A DNA stretch of 64,000 nt from Takakia lepidozioides (taxonomy: Eukaryota > Streptophyta > Takakiopsida > Takakiales > Takakiaceae). The position numbers were made by a program, and so were the translations under genes. Where the stretch lies: NCBI GenBank assembly GCA_030704615.1, contig CM060734.1, positions 26,536,001 through 26,600,000 of the forward strand. The letters run 5' to 3'. This document shows positions 1-11,023 of the stretch, one piece after another (the stretch's first letter is position 1; every line of letters starts with the position of its first letter). Under the pieces are notes generated by a model. It worked only from the letters and a program-made list of their open reading frames with translations. It did not search any database and was not told the DNA's origin.

Positions 1-2845
1 ATGGCGGTCGCTTTTATTTTTCATTTTTTAAATAAAGCGACCGCCATTACTGGTGCTCGCTTGTATATTTTTAATGTCTAAAAATGTTGCGACTGCCAGT
101 AATGGCGATCGTTTTTTTGTTTTTTTGTTTTTTTTTTCTAATAGAGCGACCGTCGTTACTTGCGGTCGTTTTTATTGTTTAATTTTTTAAATAGAGCGAC
201 CATCATACCACCATTACTGGCGGTCGTGTTTTTTTTGTTGTTTTTTTAAAATAAAGCGACCGCCATGGTTGCGGTCGCTTCTAGAAGGTGTGCGTTACGC
301 ATGGACCGAGGAATGAGAGGGGGGGGGGAGATAAGCCAAGGGAGGTTCATTCTCCCTTCACTTCCTCTCCACACAACTTATGTGCGACCGCCATTATTGA
401 CGATCGTTTTTATTTTTTATTTTTTAAATAGAGCGATGGCCATTATTGGCGGTCGCTTGTGTATTTTTAATTTTTGAAAATGCTGCGACTGCCAGTTATG
501 GCGGTCACTTTTAATTTCATTTTTTTTAAATAGAGCGACCGCCATTACTAGTGGACGCTTGTATATTTTTAATTTCTGAAAATGTTGCGACTGCCAGTAA
601 TGGCGGTCGTTTTTTTTTTTTTTGGATTTTCTAATAGAGCGACCGTCGTTACTGGCGGTCGCTTTTATTGTTTAATTTTTTAAATAGAGCGACCGTCATT
701 ACTGGCGGTCGCTTTTTTGTTGTTTTTTTTAAATGTAGCGACTGCCATGGTGGCGGTCGCTTCTAAAAGGTGTGCCTTACGCGTGGATCGAGGAATGAGA
801 GGGGGGAGTCAGATAAGCCAAATGAGGCTCATTCTCCCCTCACTTCCTCTCCACACAACTTATGTGCGACCGCCATTATTGGCGGTCATTTTTGTTTTTT
901 ATTTATTTTTAAATAGAGCGACGGCCATTACTGCGGTCGCTTGTATATTTTTAATTTCTGAAAATGTTGCGACCGCCAATTATGGCGGTCGCTTTTATTT
1001 TTTATTTTTTTAAATAGAGCGACCGCCATTACTGGTGGTCACTTGTATATTTTTAGTTTCTGAAAATGTTGCGACCGCCAGTAATGGCGGTCACTTTTAT
1101 TTTTTTCGGTTTTTTCAATAGATCGACCGTCATTACTGGCGTTCGCTTTTATTGTTTAATTTTTCAAATAGAACGACCGCCATTACTGGCGGTCGCTTTT
1201 TTGTTGTTTTTTTTAAATGTAGCGACCGCCATGGTGGCCGTCACTTCTAGAAGGTGTGCCTTACGCGTGGACCGAGGAATGAGAGGGGGGGGTTTGAGAT
1301 AAGCCAAAGGAGGCTCATTCTTCCCTCACTTCCTCTCCACACAATTTATGTGCGACCGCCATTATTGACGGTCGCTTTTGTTTTTTATTTATTTTTAAAT
1401 AGAGCGACGGCCATTACTGGCAGTCGCTTGTATATTTTTAATTTCTGAAAATCATGCGATCGCCAGTTATGGCGGTCGTTTTTTTTATTTTTTAAATAGA
1501 GCGACCGCCATTACTGGTGGTCGATTGTATATTTTTAATTTCTGAAAATGTTGCGACCGCCAGTATTGGCCGTCGTTTTTTTTTTTTTTTTTTTTTTTAA
1601 TAGAGCAACCGTCGTTACTGGCGGTCGCTTTTATTGTTTAATTTTTTAAATAGAACGACCGCCATTACTGGCGGTCGTTTTTTTGTTGTTTTTTTTAAAT
1701 GTAGCGACCGCCATGGTGGCGGTCGCTTCTAGAAGGTGTGCCTTATGCGTGGACTGAGGAATGAGAGGGGGGGGGGTCAGATAAGCCAAAGGAGGCTCAT
1801 TCTCCCCTCACTTCCTCTCCACACAACTTATGTGCGCCCGCCATTATTGGCGGTCGCTTTTGTTTTTTATTTATTTTTAAATAGAACGACGGCCATTACT
1901 GGCGGTTGCTTGTATATTTTTAATTTCTGAAAATGCTGCGTCCGCCAGTTATGGCGGTCGCTTTTATTTTAAATTTTTTTAAATAGAACGACCGCCGTGG
2001 TCGCATGTATATTTTTAATTTCTGAAAATGTTACGACTGCAGTAATGGCGGTCGCTTTTATTTTTTTCGATTTTTTTAATAGAGCGACCGTCGATATTGG
2101 CGGTCGCTTTTATTGTTTAATTTTTTAAATAGAGCGACCGCCATTACTGGCGGTCGCTTTTTTGTTAGTTTTTTAAAATGTAGCGACCGCGATGGTGGCG
2201 GTCGCTTCTAGAAGGTGTGCCTTACGCGTGGACCGAGGAATGGGAGGGGCGGGGGGGAGATAAGCCAATGGAGGCTCATTCTTCCCTCACTTCCTCTCCA
2301 CACAATTTATTTTCGACCGCCATTATTGGCGGTCGTTTTTTTTTTTAAAAAAAATAGAGCGACGGCCATTACTTGCGCTCGTTTGTATATTTTTAATTTC
2401 TGAAAATGCTGCGACCGCCAGTTATGGCGATCGCTTTTATTTTTCAATCCGACCGCCGTTACTGGTGGTTGCTTGTATAATTTTTAATTTCGGAAAATAT
2501 TGCGACTGCCAGTAATGGCGGTCGTTTTTTTTTTGGGTTTTTTTTAATAAAACGACCGTCATTACTGGCGGTCACTTTTATTGTTTATTTTTTTAAATAG
2601 AACCGTCATTACTGGCGGTCACTTTTATTGTTTAATTTTTTAAATAGAACCGTCATTACTGGCGGTCGTTTTTTTGTTGTTTTTTTAAAATGTTGTGACC
2701 GCCATGGTGGCGGTCGCTTCTAGAAGGTATGCCTTACACATGGACCGAGGAATGAGAGAGAAATGGTGGGGTGGGGGGCAAATAAGCCAAGGGAGGCTCA
2801 TTCTCCCCTCACTTCCTCTCCACACAACTTATGTGTGCGTGACAT
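1..2845. repeat. Tandem array of a ~482-bp hairpin-rich unit
   Basis: About six copies of one unit lie head to tail, running off the left edge. The landmark TTCTAGAAGG (or close variant) recurs at 279, 761, 1245, 1727, 2206 and 2718, giving spacings of 482, 484, 482, 479 and 512 bases. Each unit also carries a segment with CTCCCCTCACTTCCTCTCC. Within a unit there are several shorter blocks in which GCGACCGCC is followed by ATTACT or ATGGT and then GGCGGTCGC, so each can fold into a GC hairpin separated by T-rich spacers. Short reading frames here are only the repeat read through. Subterminal parts of plant CACTA elements often contain such GCGACC-type inverted motifs, so a transposon origin is plausible. 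No CACTA terminus is visible inside the array. Confidence 0.9.
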
Positions 2846-3175
2846 GTAATTATTCCACGACACGTAGTCACGTGGAGAAGCAGGCCATTGGCTGGGGGGG
2901 ATTTTTTTGCCGCAATTTCTGTGAAGTCGTTGAAAATGCTTCTATAGCCCCTCATCTGGCTTCCGGGAACATTTCATTCTACAAAATTAGCTTCTAATAA
3001 CTATTATGGCATTTATTCAAACCCGTTTCGTGTTAAGGGTTAAGGGTCAATTGTAACTTTTCGATCGAGATCGCAGTTCCTTAATTCTTAGCCATTTTCA
3101 CGTTTGCTTCATTAGTGTTTAACTTTTCGTTACTTATTAGTAAATGTCGTTTAGGGTTGCTTCGATTGTTAGAAA
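2846..3175. other. Spacer between hairpin array and the next open frame
   Basis: This unique stretch follows the last array unit and is AT-rich toward its right end. It contains a short palindrome-like run around 2856-2876 (ACGACACGTAGTCACGTGG). I see no coding frame. It could be the promoter or 5' leader of the short frame at 3176. Confidence 0.4.
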
Positions 3176-3427
3176 ATGGCAGAGGCCGGCCAGGACGATG
3201 AGCGTCATGGAAGAGATGACCCTTATGAACATAGACTGTCCCCTAAGAAAATCAAATGGTCAAGGCATGACTTGAATTGGGAAGTATGTGATGACCCTAG
3301 CATACTAGCAGAAGAGGGATGGGAGGATTTTCCAAAAGAGTTCAGGTGGCCGAGCACGAGATGCAAAAAATTCGTGAAATGGTGTCACATCAATCAGTTG
3401 TGGCCTAGACCTAGGCATGTGGTGTAA
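3176..3427 (+). CDS. Unrecognised small protein or first exon
   Basis: An ATG in good plant context (AAAATGGC) opens an 83-residue frame. It is rich in charged residues and tryptophan (WSRHDLNWEVCDD, WEDFPKEFRWPS) and ends shortly after CKKFVKWCHINQLWP. I do not recognise a family. The composition looks protein-like rather than random, and similar fragments continue downstream in other frames (coiled-coil-like ELVETKQRVRTLQDLVE near 3730), so this may be the first exon or an undamaged piece of a decayed transposon-borne gene. It lies just right of the hairpin array, which fits an accessory gene of the same element, but this is only inferred from position. Confidence 0.4.
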   Translation: MAEAGQDDERHGRDDPYEHRLSPKKIKWSRHDLNWEVCDDPSILAEEGWEDFPKEFRWPSTRCKKFVKWCHINQLWPRPRHVV

Positions 3428-3728
3428 ACCAGAAACAATTGCGTGGACTCCAGGTCTTGCATGAACTTGCATTTCCAGCATAGGGCGACTGAGGTGCATT
3501 GCACGCTATGGGGTGAACCACTCTTAAAGGGCTAAATCTCGTACACCTTGTCAGCCATGTTGTACGTGGAGATGATACTGTTGTGTCCAGTGAATTAGCA
3601 AACTGAGACAAATTGGAACTGAACACCCCTGGCTACGATACTGGGCGTGCGCGAGACACCGGTACCCCAGGCTATGATACTAGGCGTGCCCGAGGCACCG
3701 GTGCTACAAGTATCTGGAACGTTAGAGA
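3428..3728. other. Non-coding or broken stretch with a 39-bp tandem duplication
   Basis: No long frame exists here. At about 3629-3706 a 39-base block is duplicated with few changes (cccctggctacgatactggg then accccaggctatgatactag). In one frame it reads as two copies of a GYDTxRARxTG peptide. It is probably part of the decayed gene whose pieces lie on both sides. Confidence 0.5.
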
Positions 3729-4052
3729 ATGAACTGGTGGAAACAAAACAACGAGTCCGAACCCTGCAAGACCTTGTGGAATGACAGACTGCGCATAGCC
3801 GAGTTGGAGGGTACATTACAAAACACGCCTCGAAACAATGAAGGCATTGTCCACAATAACGTTCGAACGAACGACGTGGACATGTCCGCGGAGTTTACAA
3901 TGTCAGATCGCAGTATTGACCGCATCATTGCCGGAATTACGGACGTCTTTGACCCTCGTCACGTCGTGAGATTCTGCAAGAAAGTCAACTTTCGCCGCAA
4001 AGTAAGCGGATGCTGGTCAGAATTGATCACATGTCATTGGGCCCCTCATTGA
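3729..4052 (+). pseudogene. Fragment of an unrecognised protein
   Basis: A 107-residue frame contains a stretch that looks like real protein (MSAEFTMSDRSIDRIIAGI, then VFDPRHVVRFCKKVNFRRK). Another frame just upstream of and overlapping its start encodes a heptad-like ELVETKQRVRTLQDLVE, so at least one frameshift separates the pieces. I do not recognise the family. Together with the frame at 3176 it suggests one decayed gene of about 900 bases. No catalytic motif is visible. Confidence 0.35.
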
Positions 4053-4589
4053 CCACGAGATCACGGTCCCAGGCTCTCCGTATTGGCAGTGCAAATCACG
4101 CCACAACATCACATCCCTTGTCCCCGGACAGTGACGACGAGGATTCGAATAAGTACCAACGTAGTACATAGACAATGTGGATTTTTGTTGTACCTTGAAA
4201 TTTCTGAAACACACTGATAACACTTCGTCAATTTTGTATATGTACCAATTTTGTTAATACACATGTGCGGCACCTATAAATTTCAATTGCATGAATAGCG
4301 TAACGCGTTTCTTCCGGTTTTGCACTCATGTGATGTGGAAGAAGTGGTTCACTCTCAAATTTACAATGGTGTAATATTTGGTCATGACATGTATGTGGGT
4401 ATCTGCAATGAACTCCGAAAGATGGGCAACAAGAAAAATGGATGTTAACCAATAAGTTATAACGAGTTACGAACGCTCATCTTCCTGACAAATTTCACCT
4501 AGTCTCGTATTACATAATCATGTCAAAAATTCGATCTACGTATAAAGAACATACCCACAAAGTTAACAAATCACAATATAATTTTGATT
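4053..4589. other. AT-rich spacer, nothing recognised
   Basis: The stretch between the decayed gene and the satellite block shows no convincing frame, RNA gene or repeat. Confidence 0.5.
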
Positions 4590-7500
4590 AATCTCATATT
4601 ACTGTGGGACCTATCAGATGGTACATTGGACATACTGGCCAAGTCTCGGAGCGAACGAAATCATTTGGATATGCAACCATCCGTTGGCCCATTGCACGAA
4701 TTTCGTTTCATCTCATATTACTCTGGGACCTCTTAGATGGTACATTGAACACACTCGCAAAGTCTGAAAGCGAACCAAAATCGTTCGGATGGGCAACCAT
4801 CCGTTCAACCATCGAATGAATTTTGGATTGATCTCATATTAGTCCAGGACCTGTGAGAATGTGTACCAAACGTACTGGAAAAGTTTGAAAATAAACAAAA
4901 ATGATTTGGATGGGCAACCATTCGTTCAACCGTTGGATGAATTTCGTTTGATGTGCTATTACTCTGGGACCTGTTGGACGGCGTTTCGGGTGCACATGAT
5001 TTTTTTTTTTCATTCCATTTTTAAGCCATATGTCTAATGACGGCATATGCTATGTGCGTGCCAAATTTCATAGTGAACAAAAGTCATTAGGACCCAAAAC
5101 CACAGTTTCTTCCCTAATTTGCACTCCAAACTTGATTTGTCTCCTATTTCATGCACTTTTCATAAAGAGTTCTGCAATAGCGAGCGAAGAGAACACTTTT
5201 ATAAATTTTCATTTTTGTTTGGTCCAAATTTTTGTAGGGATGTAGCGGTGGGAGGGTTGAAGCCAAAGAACAAGATTGAGCAAAAAAAAAACCGTTATGT
5301 AGCAGAAAACCCCAATCAAAGACAATGTAAACCTATTTATTTGCTTGAAATTCATTTAAACGTAATTTAATTGAAAATTGGTGGAAGGGCGAGGGCGTGG
5401 TTGGGGAGGCAAATGTTTGTTTCTTCTATTGGTTCCCCGCACATGTATTGCACACATATTCAAGCACATGCGGGAAAAAGATAGGCCTCAACATCATCCG
5501 TTCAATGGGTGCATTGGCCGTTCACCCATGACAGGATTTCTTTTTCGCAATGAACAAAATTGAATGACACATGAACGCCTCATTGGCCCATTGAATGAAT
5601 TTCGATTGATTTCATATTACTCCGTGACCTGTCAGATGGTACATTGAACATACTGGCCAAGTCTCGAAGCGAACGAAAATCATTTGGATGGGCAACGATC
5701 TGTTGGCCCATTTGACGAATTTCGTTTCACCTCATATTACTCTGGGACCTTTTACATGGTACATTGAGCACACTGGCAGAGTCCGAAAATGAACCAAAAA
5801 TTGTTCGGATGGGCAACCATCCATTCAGCCATCGAATGAATTTCGGTTGATCTCATATTAGTCCAGGACCTGTGAGAGGGTATACCGAACGTACTGGCAA
5901 AGTTTAAAAGCAAACAAAAATGATTTGGATGGGCAACCATCCGTTTGACCGTTGGATGAATTCCGTTTGATGTGCTATTACTTTGGGACCTGTTGGACGG
6001 CGTTTCGGGTGCACGTGATTTTTTTTTTCATTCCGTTTTTTTAGCCATATGTCTAATGATGGCATATGCAACGTGCGTGCCAAATTTCATAGCGAACAAA
6101 AGTCATTAAGACCCAAAACCACAATTTCTTCCATAATTTGCACTCCAAACTTGATTTGTCTTCTACTTCATGCACTCTTCATAAAGAGTTCTGCAATAGC
6201 GAACAAAGATAACACTTTTAGAAATTTTCATTTTTGTTTGGTCCAAAGTTTTGCAAGGATGTAGCGGTCGGAGGGTTGAAGCCGGAGAACAAGATTGAGC
6301 CAAAAATATAATCGTTACGTAGCAAAAAGACCCCAATCAAAGACAGTGTAAACCTATTTATATGCTTGAAATTTATTTAAACTCAATTTAATTGCAATTT
6401 GGTGGAAGGGCGAGGGCGTGGTTGGGGAGGCAAATGTTTGTTGCTTCTCTTGTTTCTCTGCACATGTGTTGCACACATATTCAAGCACATGCGGACAAAA
6501 GATGGGCCTCAACCTCATCCGTTCAATGGGTGTATTGGCCGTTCACCCATGGCAGGTTTTTTTTTTTTTCGCAATGAACAAAATTGGATGACATGTGAAC
6601 GCCTCATTGGCCTATTGAACAAATTTAGATTGATTTCATATTACTCAGGGACCTGTTAGATGGTACATTGAACATACTGGCCAAGTCTCGAAGCGAACGA
6701 AAATCATTTGGATAGGCAACCATCCGTTGGCCCATTGCACGAATTTCGTTTAATCTCATATAACTCTCGGACCTCTTAGATAGTACATTGAGCACACTGG
6801 CAAAGTCTTAAAGGGAACCAAAATCTCATATTAGTCCGGGACCTATGAAAGGGTGTACCGAATGTACTGACAAAGTTTGAAAGCAAACAAAAATGATTTG
6901 GATGGGCAACCATCCGTTCAACCGTTGGATGAATTTCGTTTGATGTGCTATAACTCTGGGATCTGTTGGACGGCGTTTCGGGTGCACAAGATTGAGCCAA
7001 AAATATAATCGTTACGTAGCAGGAAACCCCAATCAAAGACAGTGTAAACCTATTTATTTGCTTGAAATTTATTTAAACTCAATTTAATTGCGATTTGGTG
7101 GAAGGGCGAGGGCGTGGCTGGGGAGGCAAATGTTTGTTGCTTCTCTTGTTTCTCCGCACATGTGTTGCACACATATTCAAGCACATGCGAACAAAAGATG
7201 GGCCTCAACCTCATCCGTTCAATGGGTGTATTGGCCGTTCACCCACGACAGGATTTCTTTATCGCAATGAACAAAATTGAATGACACGTGAACGCCTCAT
7301 TGGCCCATTGAACGAATTTCGATTGATCTTATATTACTCTGGGACCTGTCAGATGGTACATTGGTCATACTGGCCATGTTTCGAAACAAACGAAAATAAT
7401 TTGGATGGGCAACCGTCCGTTGGCCCATTGGACGAATTTCGTTTCATCTCATATTACTCTGGGACCTCTTAGATGGTACATTGAACACACTGGCAAAGTC

Positions 7501-7779
7501 TGAAAGCGAACCAAAATCATTTGGATGGGCAACCATCTGTTCAGCCATCGAATGAATTTCGTTTCATCTCATATTAGTCCGGGACCTGATACATGGTATG
7601 TTGAACATAGTGGCAAAGTTTGAAAGCAAACAAAAATCATTTGGATGGTCAACCATTCGACCGCCATTCTTTTTCGCAATGAGCAAAACTTCATGATAGG
7701 TGAACGCGCCGTTGGCCCATTGAACGAATTTCGTTTCATCTTATATTACTCAAGGACCTGTGAGACGGTATACTGAAGA
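4590..7779. repeat. 120-bp satellite in a ~1.02-kb higher-order array
   Basis: A basic monomer with the landmark CTCATATTACTCTGGGACCT recurs every 120 bases (GGGACC or AGGACC at about 4606, 4725, 4845, 4965) and also contains GATGGGCAACCATCCGTT and TGAATTTCGTTT. Blocks of about four to six monomers alternate with a unique spacer (motifs at 5030 and 6049; TGGTGGAAGGGCGAGGGCGT at 5380, 6401 and 7097). This gives a higher-order period of ~1020 bases. The third higher-order unit is ~325 bases shorter because part of its spacer is missing near 6985. Open frames in the block are the repeats read through and recur in each unit. Confidence 0.9.
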
Positions 7780-8369
7780 CGCCGGCGTGCGACAGCCGGG
7801 CGTAGCACGTCGGCGCCGCGCCATTTTGTTTTTCCTAAGTGCTTGAAGCACCTGACCCCCCCCCCCCCCCCCCCCGTTTTGTTTGCTCTTTGGGAGAGAG
7901 AGAGGTGGGACTGTGGGGCTTAGGGCGGAGGAAGCTTACCTGCAAAGGTCGCCCCGGGTGGTCGCAACGCGGAGATGAACTCGCCCCAAGTTGCTGCTGC
8001 CGCTCCAACGCCGCGCCGCGCAGGTTTGTTTTGCCTCATTCCTCTCTTTATCTCTTTATCTCTTGCTAACCTCTCTCTCTCTCTCTCATGTGTGGCAAAA
8101 ACACCGTGGAGAGGCGTCCGCAAAGGAAGCGGAAGGAAAGAGAGAGGCGTGGGGGAGCGGGGGAGAGAGCGCTGCAGCGGCGGGGAGACGCGCCATTTGC
8201 AGCAGCCACGGCATCGCAGCAACAGATGTAGGTTTTCTCCCTCTCCCTCTCTAGTTAGTTCTTTATTATGGGGACTGAAAAAATAGAGGGAGAGAGAGGG
8301 AAAGAGGGGAAAGAGAGGGAGAGACAAGGGGAAAAAAACAAAAAAGATGGTGTGGGGGGGAGTGACTGA
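7780..8369. other. Low-complexity stretch with C-tract and GA/CT repeats
   Basis: Contains a C homopolymer at about 7857-7875, GC-rich segments, (CT)n near 8067-8088 and long GA-rich runs (8280-8340). Frames on both strands are long only because of biased composition. No gene is supported. Confidence 0.5.
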
Positions 8370-8490
8370 GCTGAGCGGGCAGGGATTGAAACACGGCCAG
8401 TAAGACCAAGCTGACTCTCCCAAGAACCTTGTAAACATGACCTAGAATACCAAATCATGGTACTATCAAGATCCAAGAGCCCACATTTGC
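8370..8490. repeat. Direct repeat, left copy
   Basis: The segment with GAGCTGAGCGGGCAGGGATT, CCAAGAACCTTGTAA and ACCAAATCATGGTACTA recurs, slightly diverged, at 8810-8935. The two copies flank a DR1 copy. Confidence 0.75.
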
Positions 8491-8544
8491 GGGATGGAAA
8501 AACTTCTTCACCACGTACATTAAGAAAACGCCGCACCTTGCGAT

Positions 8545-8808
8545 TGCGGTTGTCCCACCATCGTGAAGGATTTGTAAAAAACTCATGCCAGAGCTCCTTG
8601 CTACAAAATTCAGGGCCGAGTCTGAACCCTAAAGCAAAACAGGCTGAAATAGGTCGAAGAAGAAGGTGCCCTCACCACATTGTCCTCGAACTTGTGTCAT
8701 GACCCATGGAGGATTAGACTGACCATGAACCCAAGAAGACATCTTGTGTGTGCTGCTTGTGTCTGTAGTCAGGTAATGACGGATTGGCTTGTGAGAACCA
8801 CCACGGTG
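8545..8808 (-). repeat. Dispersed repeat DR1, near full-length copy
   Basis: Read on the minus strand this copy has the DR1 landmarks in order: ACAGACACAAGCAGCACACA, TCCATGGGTCATGACACAAG, GTGAGGGCACCTTCTTCTTC, and an end near CCTTCACGATGG. The best partner is 34175-34400 on the plus strand, and further copies lie at 31530, 31640, 33140, 35650 and 43355. The type of element is not recognised. It repeatedly abuts PPR and PDF-motif fragments elsewhere in the window. Confidence 0.7.
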
Positions 8809-8809
8809 G

Positions 8810-8935
8810 AGCTGAGCGGGCAGAGATTGAAACACGGCCCGAAAGACCAAGCTTACTTTCCCAAGAACCTTGTAATCATTAGGAAGAATACCAAATCATG
8901 GTACTAAGCGGAGCCAAGAGCCCACATTTGCACAT
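8810..8935. repeat. Direct repeat, right copy
   Basis: Right-hand copy of the repeat at 8370-8490, with GAGCTGAGCGGGCAGAGATT and ACCAAATCATGGTACTA. Confidence 0.75.
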
Positions 8936-9199
8936 AATGCGCCCGTGACGCCATAAACCATTGCAACAATGGGATATGGGCCTCAATTTGGTCTTCGTCC
9001 TTCCCGCATGCCTTGTTCATCTCTCTCCCAAGCCTCCATCCATCTCTCAACACTTGGACGAATTCAGGCGAAGTACATAGTTAGTCTTCAACGGTCAACC
9101 CTTAGATCATTTTACACCTGACAACTAAAACAATCTCTATGAGCCGCACAAGCCCTAAAATACATTAAAATAAACTCAAGGAGGCGGAGGCGCTCACTA
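8936..9199. other. Spacer, nothing recognised
   Basis: No frame, RNA gene or repeat that I can support. It borders the likely LTR of the next element. Confidence 0.4.
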
Positions 9200-9784
9200 G
9201 GTGGAGCCCCGCACACCGGGTTGCGGTGGGGGTGGCTCCACAAGGGGTGGTGGTAGCTTAGCGGGACTTAGTTGGGGTGGCATAGGACTCACCCTGGGGC
9301 GGAGACCTCGTGGTGGGAGTCGTGGGGAGTCTTGGGACTCATCACGGTCCATAGGGGCCGTGGTGAGTGGGCCAAGACTCACCGCGACTCATCACCGGGA
9401 GTCGAGGGTGTTCGTGGTGGTTCGCCATAAAATGGCATGGTTGTTTGTGAAACCCCCGCGGACAGCTACAGAAGTATATATAGGGAGTAGTAACTCCAAG
9501 AACGGTGCAAGCCCGTTGGTGACCAAAAGCTAGTGAGTAAGCGAGCGAGCCGGAAAGCGACCAAAGAGTGGGGAGCTGTTCCGGACTGCCAACTACCAAA
9601 AGGGAATTCCGCTAGTTCTAAATTGTTGGAGGGTTCTTTGGGAGATCAAGGGGGGGACCGTTATGTCCCGGTGAGCAGCCGAAGCTCCAAGTTGGCCCGG
9701 CGGCCAGGTTGGGAGTTAGGTGCGCGCATCAAGCGAGTAACTATGACTTGAGGGGGGAGCTTACCGAAGTGAGGTGCGCGACAC
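9200..9784 (+). repeat. 5' LTR-like region of a chromovirus
   Basis: This region lies directly upstream of a primer-binding site. It contains a TATA box (TATATATA, 9475-9482) followed by GGGAGTAGTAACTCCAAG, and ends near GACA two bases before the primer-binding site. The segment 9460-9560 has a clear reverse-complement relative at 44505-44606, as expected for an LTR sequence. The left edge is uncertain and I found no matching 3' LTR after 13810. The element may therefore have lost it, or the copies may have diverged. Confidence 0.6.
9475..9482 (+). promoter_or_regulatory. TATA box of the LTR promoter
   Basis: TATATATA lies about 300 bases before the primer-binding site and is conserved in the LTR fragment at 44574-44581 on the other strand. 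Confidence 0.55.
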
Positions 9785-9785
9785 T

Positions 9786-9797
9786 TGGTATCAGAGC
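9786..9797 (+). other. Primer-binding site (initiator tRNA-Met type)
   Basis: TGGTATCAGAGC matches the 3' end complement of plant initiator methionine tRNA, the usual primer of plant Ty1 and Ty3 elements. It lies immediately after the LTR end and 42 bases before the gag start at 9839, which fixes the element's orientation as plus. Confidence 0.85.
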
Positions 9798-9838
9798 TTA
9801 GAGTTCAGTACGCGATCGTCCTTGGGATTGGCTTCATC

Positions 9839-10480
9839 ATGGGGTCGGGCAAGCCAAAGCGAAAGCGGAACGGCCAAAAAGATGATGATCATGGTGAGCC
9901 CGATGGGGGCGACGTGTCACCGAGGCGGCCGTTTCAGGAAGCGATACATGTTTCCGAAAACGAGGCCGCTCAAGAGCGGGAGGAATCAGAGGAGTCGGAG
10001 CCTGAGGAATCCTAGAGAGCTCCGACCGACCAACAGATGCCTCCCATGCCGGCAGCCTTTTGGGAAGGATTGTTGGCGCAATTTGGCGGGACGTTGAAAG
10101 ACGTGTTGAAGGCGGCTAATACCACTTCCACTAAGGCAAAGTTTAAGGTAAAGCCAAAGGAACCCGGCACCTTCGAGGGCGTCCGAATCGGAAGGTACTC
10201 AACACCTGGATCTTGGAGCTGAAGCAGTACTTCCGGGCGGCCAAGTTGAGTGACGAGGATCGGGTGGAAGTGGCTCCCACCTATTTGAGGGGTTATGCTC
10301 AACAATGGTGGCAGAAACGCCTTCACGACCGAGGTCCAAGCCCGGAAACCTTGAACTGGAGTGGGTTCAAGGAATTGATGAAGAGGCAGTTTGTGCCCCT
10401 CAACGCGTCCTGGCTCGCCCGGGACAAGATAAGGAATTTGAGCCGGTTAAAGGGAGTCAGTTATTGTTCGTGGATGGGAT
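9839..10480 (+). pseudogene. gag: Chromovirus gag, frameshifted and 3'-truncated
   Basis: Gag forms the virus-like particle of Ty3 elements. The N-terminus begins at an ATG (MGSGKPKRKRNG) and is basic then acidic. It hits a stop at 10013-10015 and resumes in other frames as MPPMPAAFWEGLLAQFGG and LELKQYFRAAKLSDEDRVE. The latter, with APTYLRGYAQQWWQKRL, is the conserved capsid core of plant chromoviruses. At least one single-base frameshift lies near 10195. After IRNLSRLKG the frame jumps straight into the protease region, so the gag C-terminus with the expected CCHC zinc knuckle is missing, most simply by an internal deletion near 10450-10470. Confidence 0.75.
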
Positions 10481-10928
10481 AATATCCGGAACTAACGAGT
10501 TGTTGTTGGTGGACATAGGAGCGTCGCACTCCTTCATGACACCGGCAACAGCACAAAAGCTGGGACTCCCGACAAGTGACGTGGGGGCCTCTATTGAGGT
10601 GCGTTCTGCCAAAGGAGAACCGCAATTGGCGACAAGGTTGGCGTTTGATGTTCCTCTTCAACTGGGGAGTTGGGAGGGACGTGAGAACTTCACCATCTGC
10701 GAGATCGATGGAGTGGATCTCATTTTGGGGATGACCTTTTTGAGCAAATCCGGAGCGGTCATAGATGGCCGCAAGAGAGTAGTCACGCTGCCATGTGGGA
10801 ATGGTGGCGAGGTCTTACGAGTGTCGGAAACGCCCAAACCCGTGGGAGGGCGAATAAACCTCCTGTCAGTAAGGGAGTGGGCCGTGGAGGAGGCACACGA
10901 GCCCCAGTTTTTGCTCTATATTAAATAA
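10465..10928 (+). pseudogene. pro: Chromovirus aspartic protease domain
   Basis: The frame reads through LLLVDIGASHSFMTPATAQK, the retropepsin active-site region of plant Ty3 elements. The usual D-S/T-G-A triad here reads D-I-G-A, so the residue after the catalytic Asp is changed. The flap and C-terminal part (GVDLILGMTFLSKSGAVID) match the family: the ILGM pattern is the hydrophobic ILG signature. The domain is followed by a linker ending in a stop at 10926-10928. It is fused directly to the truncated gag. Confidence 0.75.
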
Positions 10929-11023
10929 GTGAAGGGAGAAGGCGATGGGGAGCCGAGCCCAGATTGGATCAAGGGGATTTTGGAGAAATACCAGGATGTG
11001 ATGCCGGAGGATTTACCAAGCGG
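10929..11023 (+). pseudogene. pol: Linker at the start of reverse transcriptase
   Basis: In frame after the stop, PDWIKGILEKYQDVMPEDLP is the conserved segment just before the RT fingers of Ty3 pol. It ends at LPSG, exactly where the inverted block begins. The continuation (PPRRGVDHKIEVIPG) is found on the minus strand ending at about 12766. Confidence 0.75.

Noticed and set aside
7920-8438. 172-residue minus-strand frame
   Set aside because: Driven by CT/GA low-complexity sequence and a C homopolymer. No family features.
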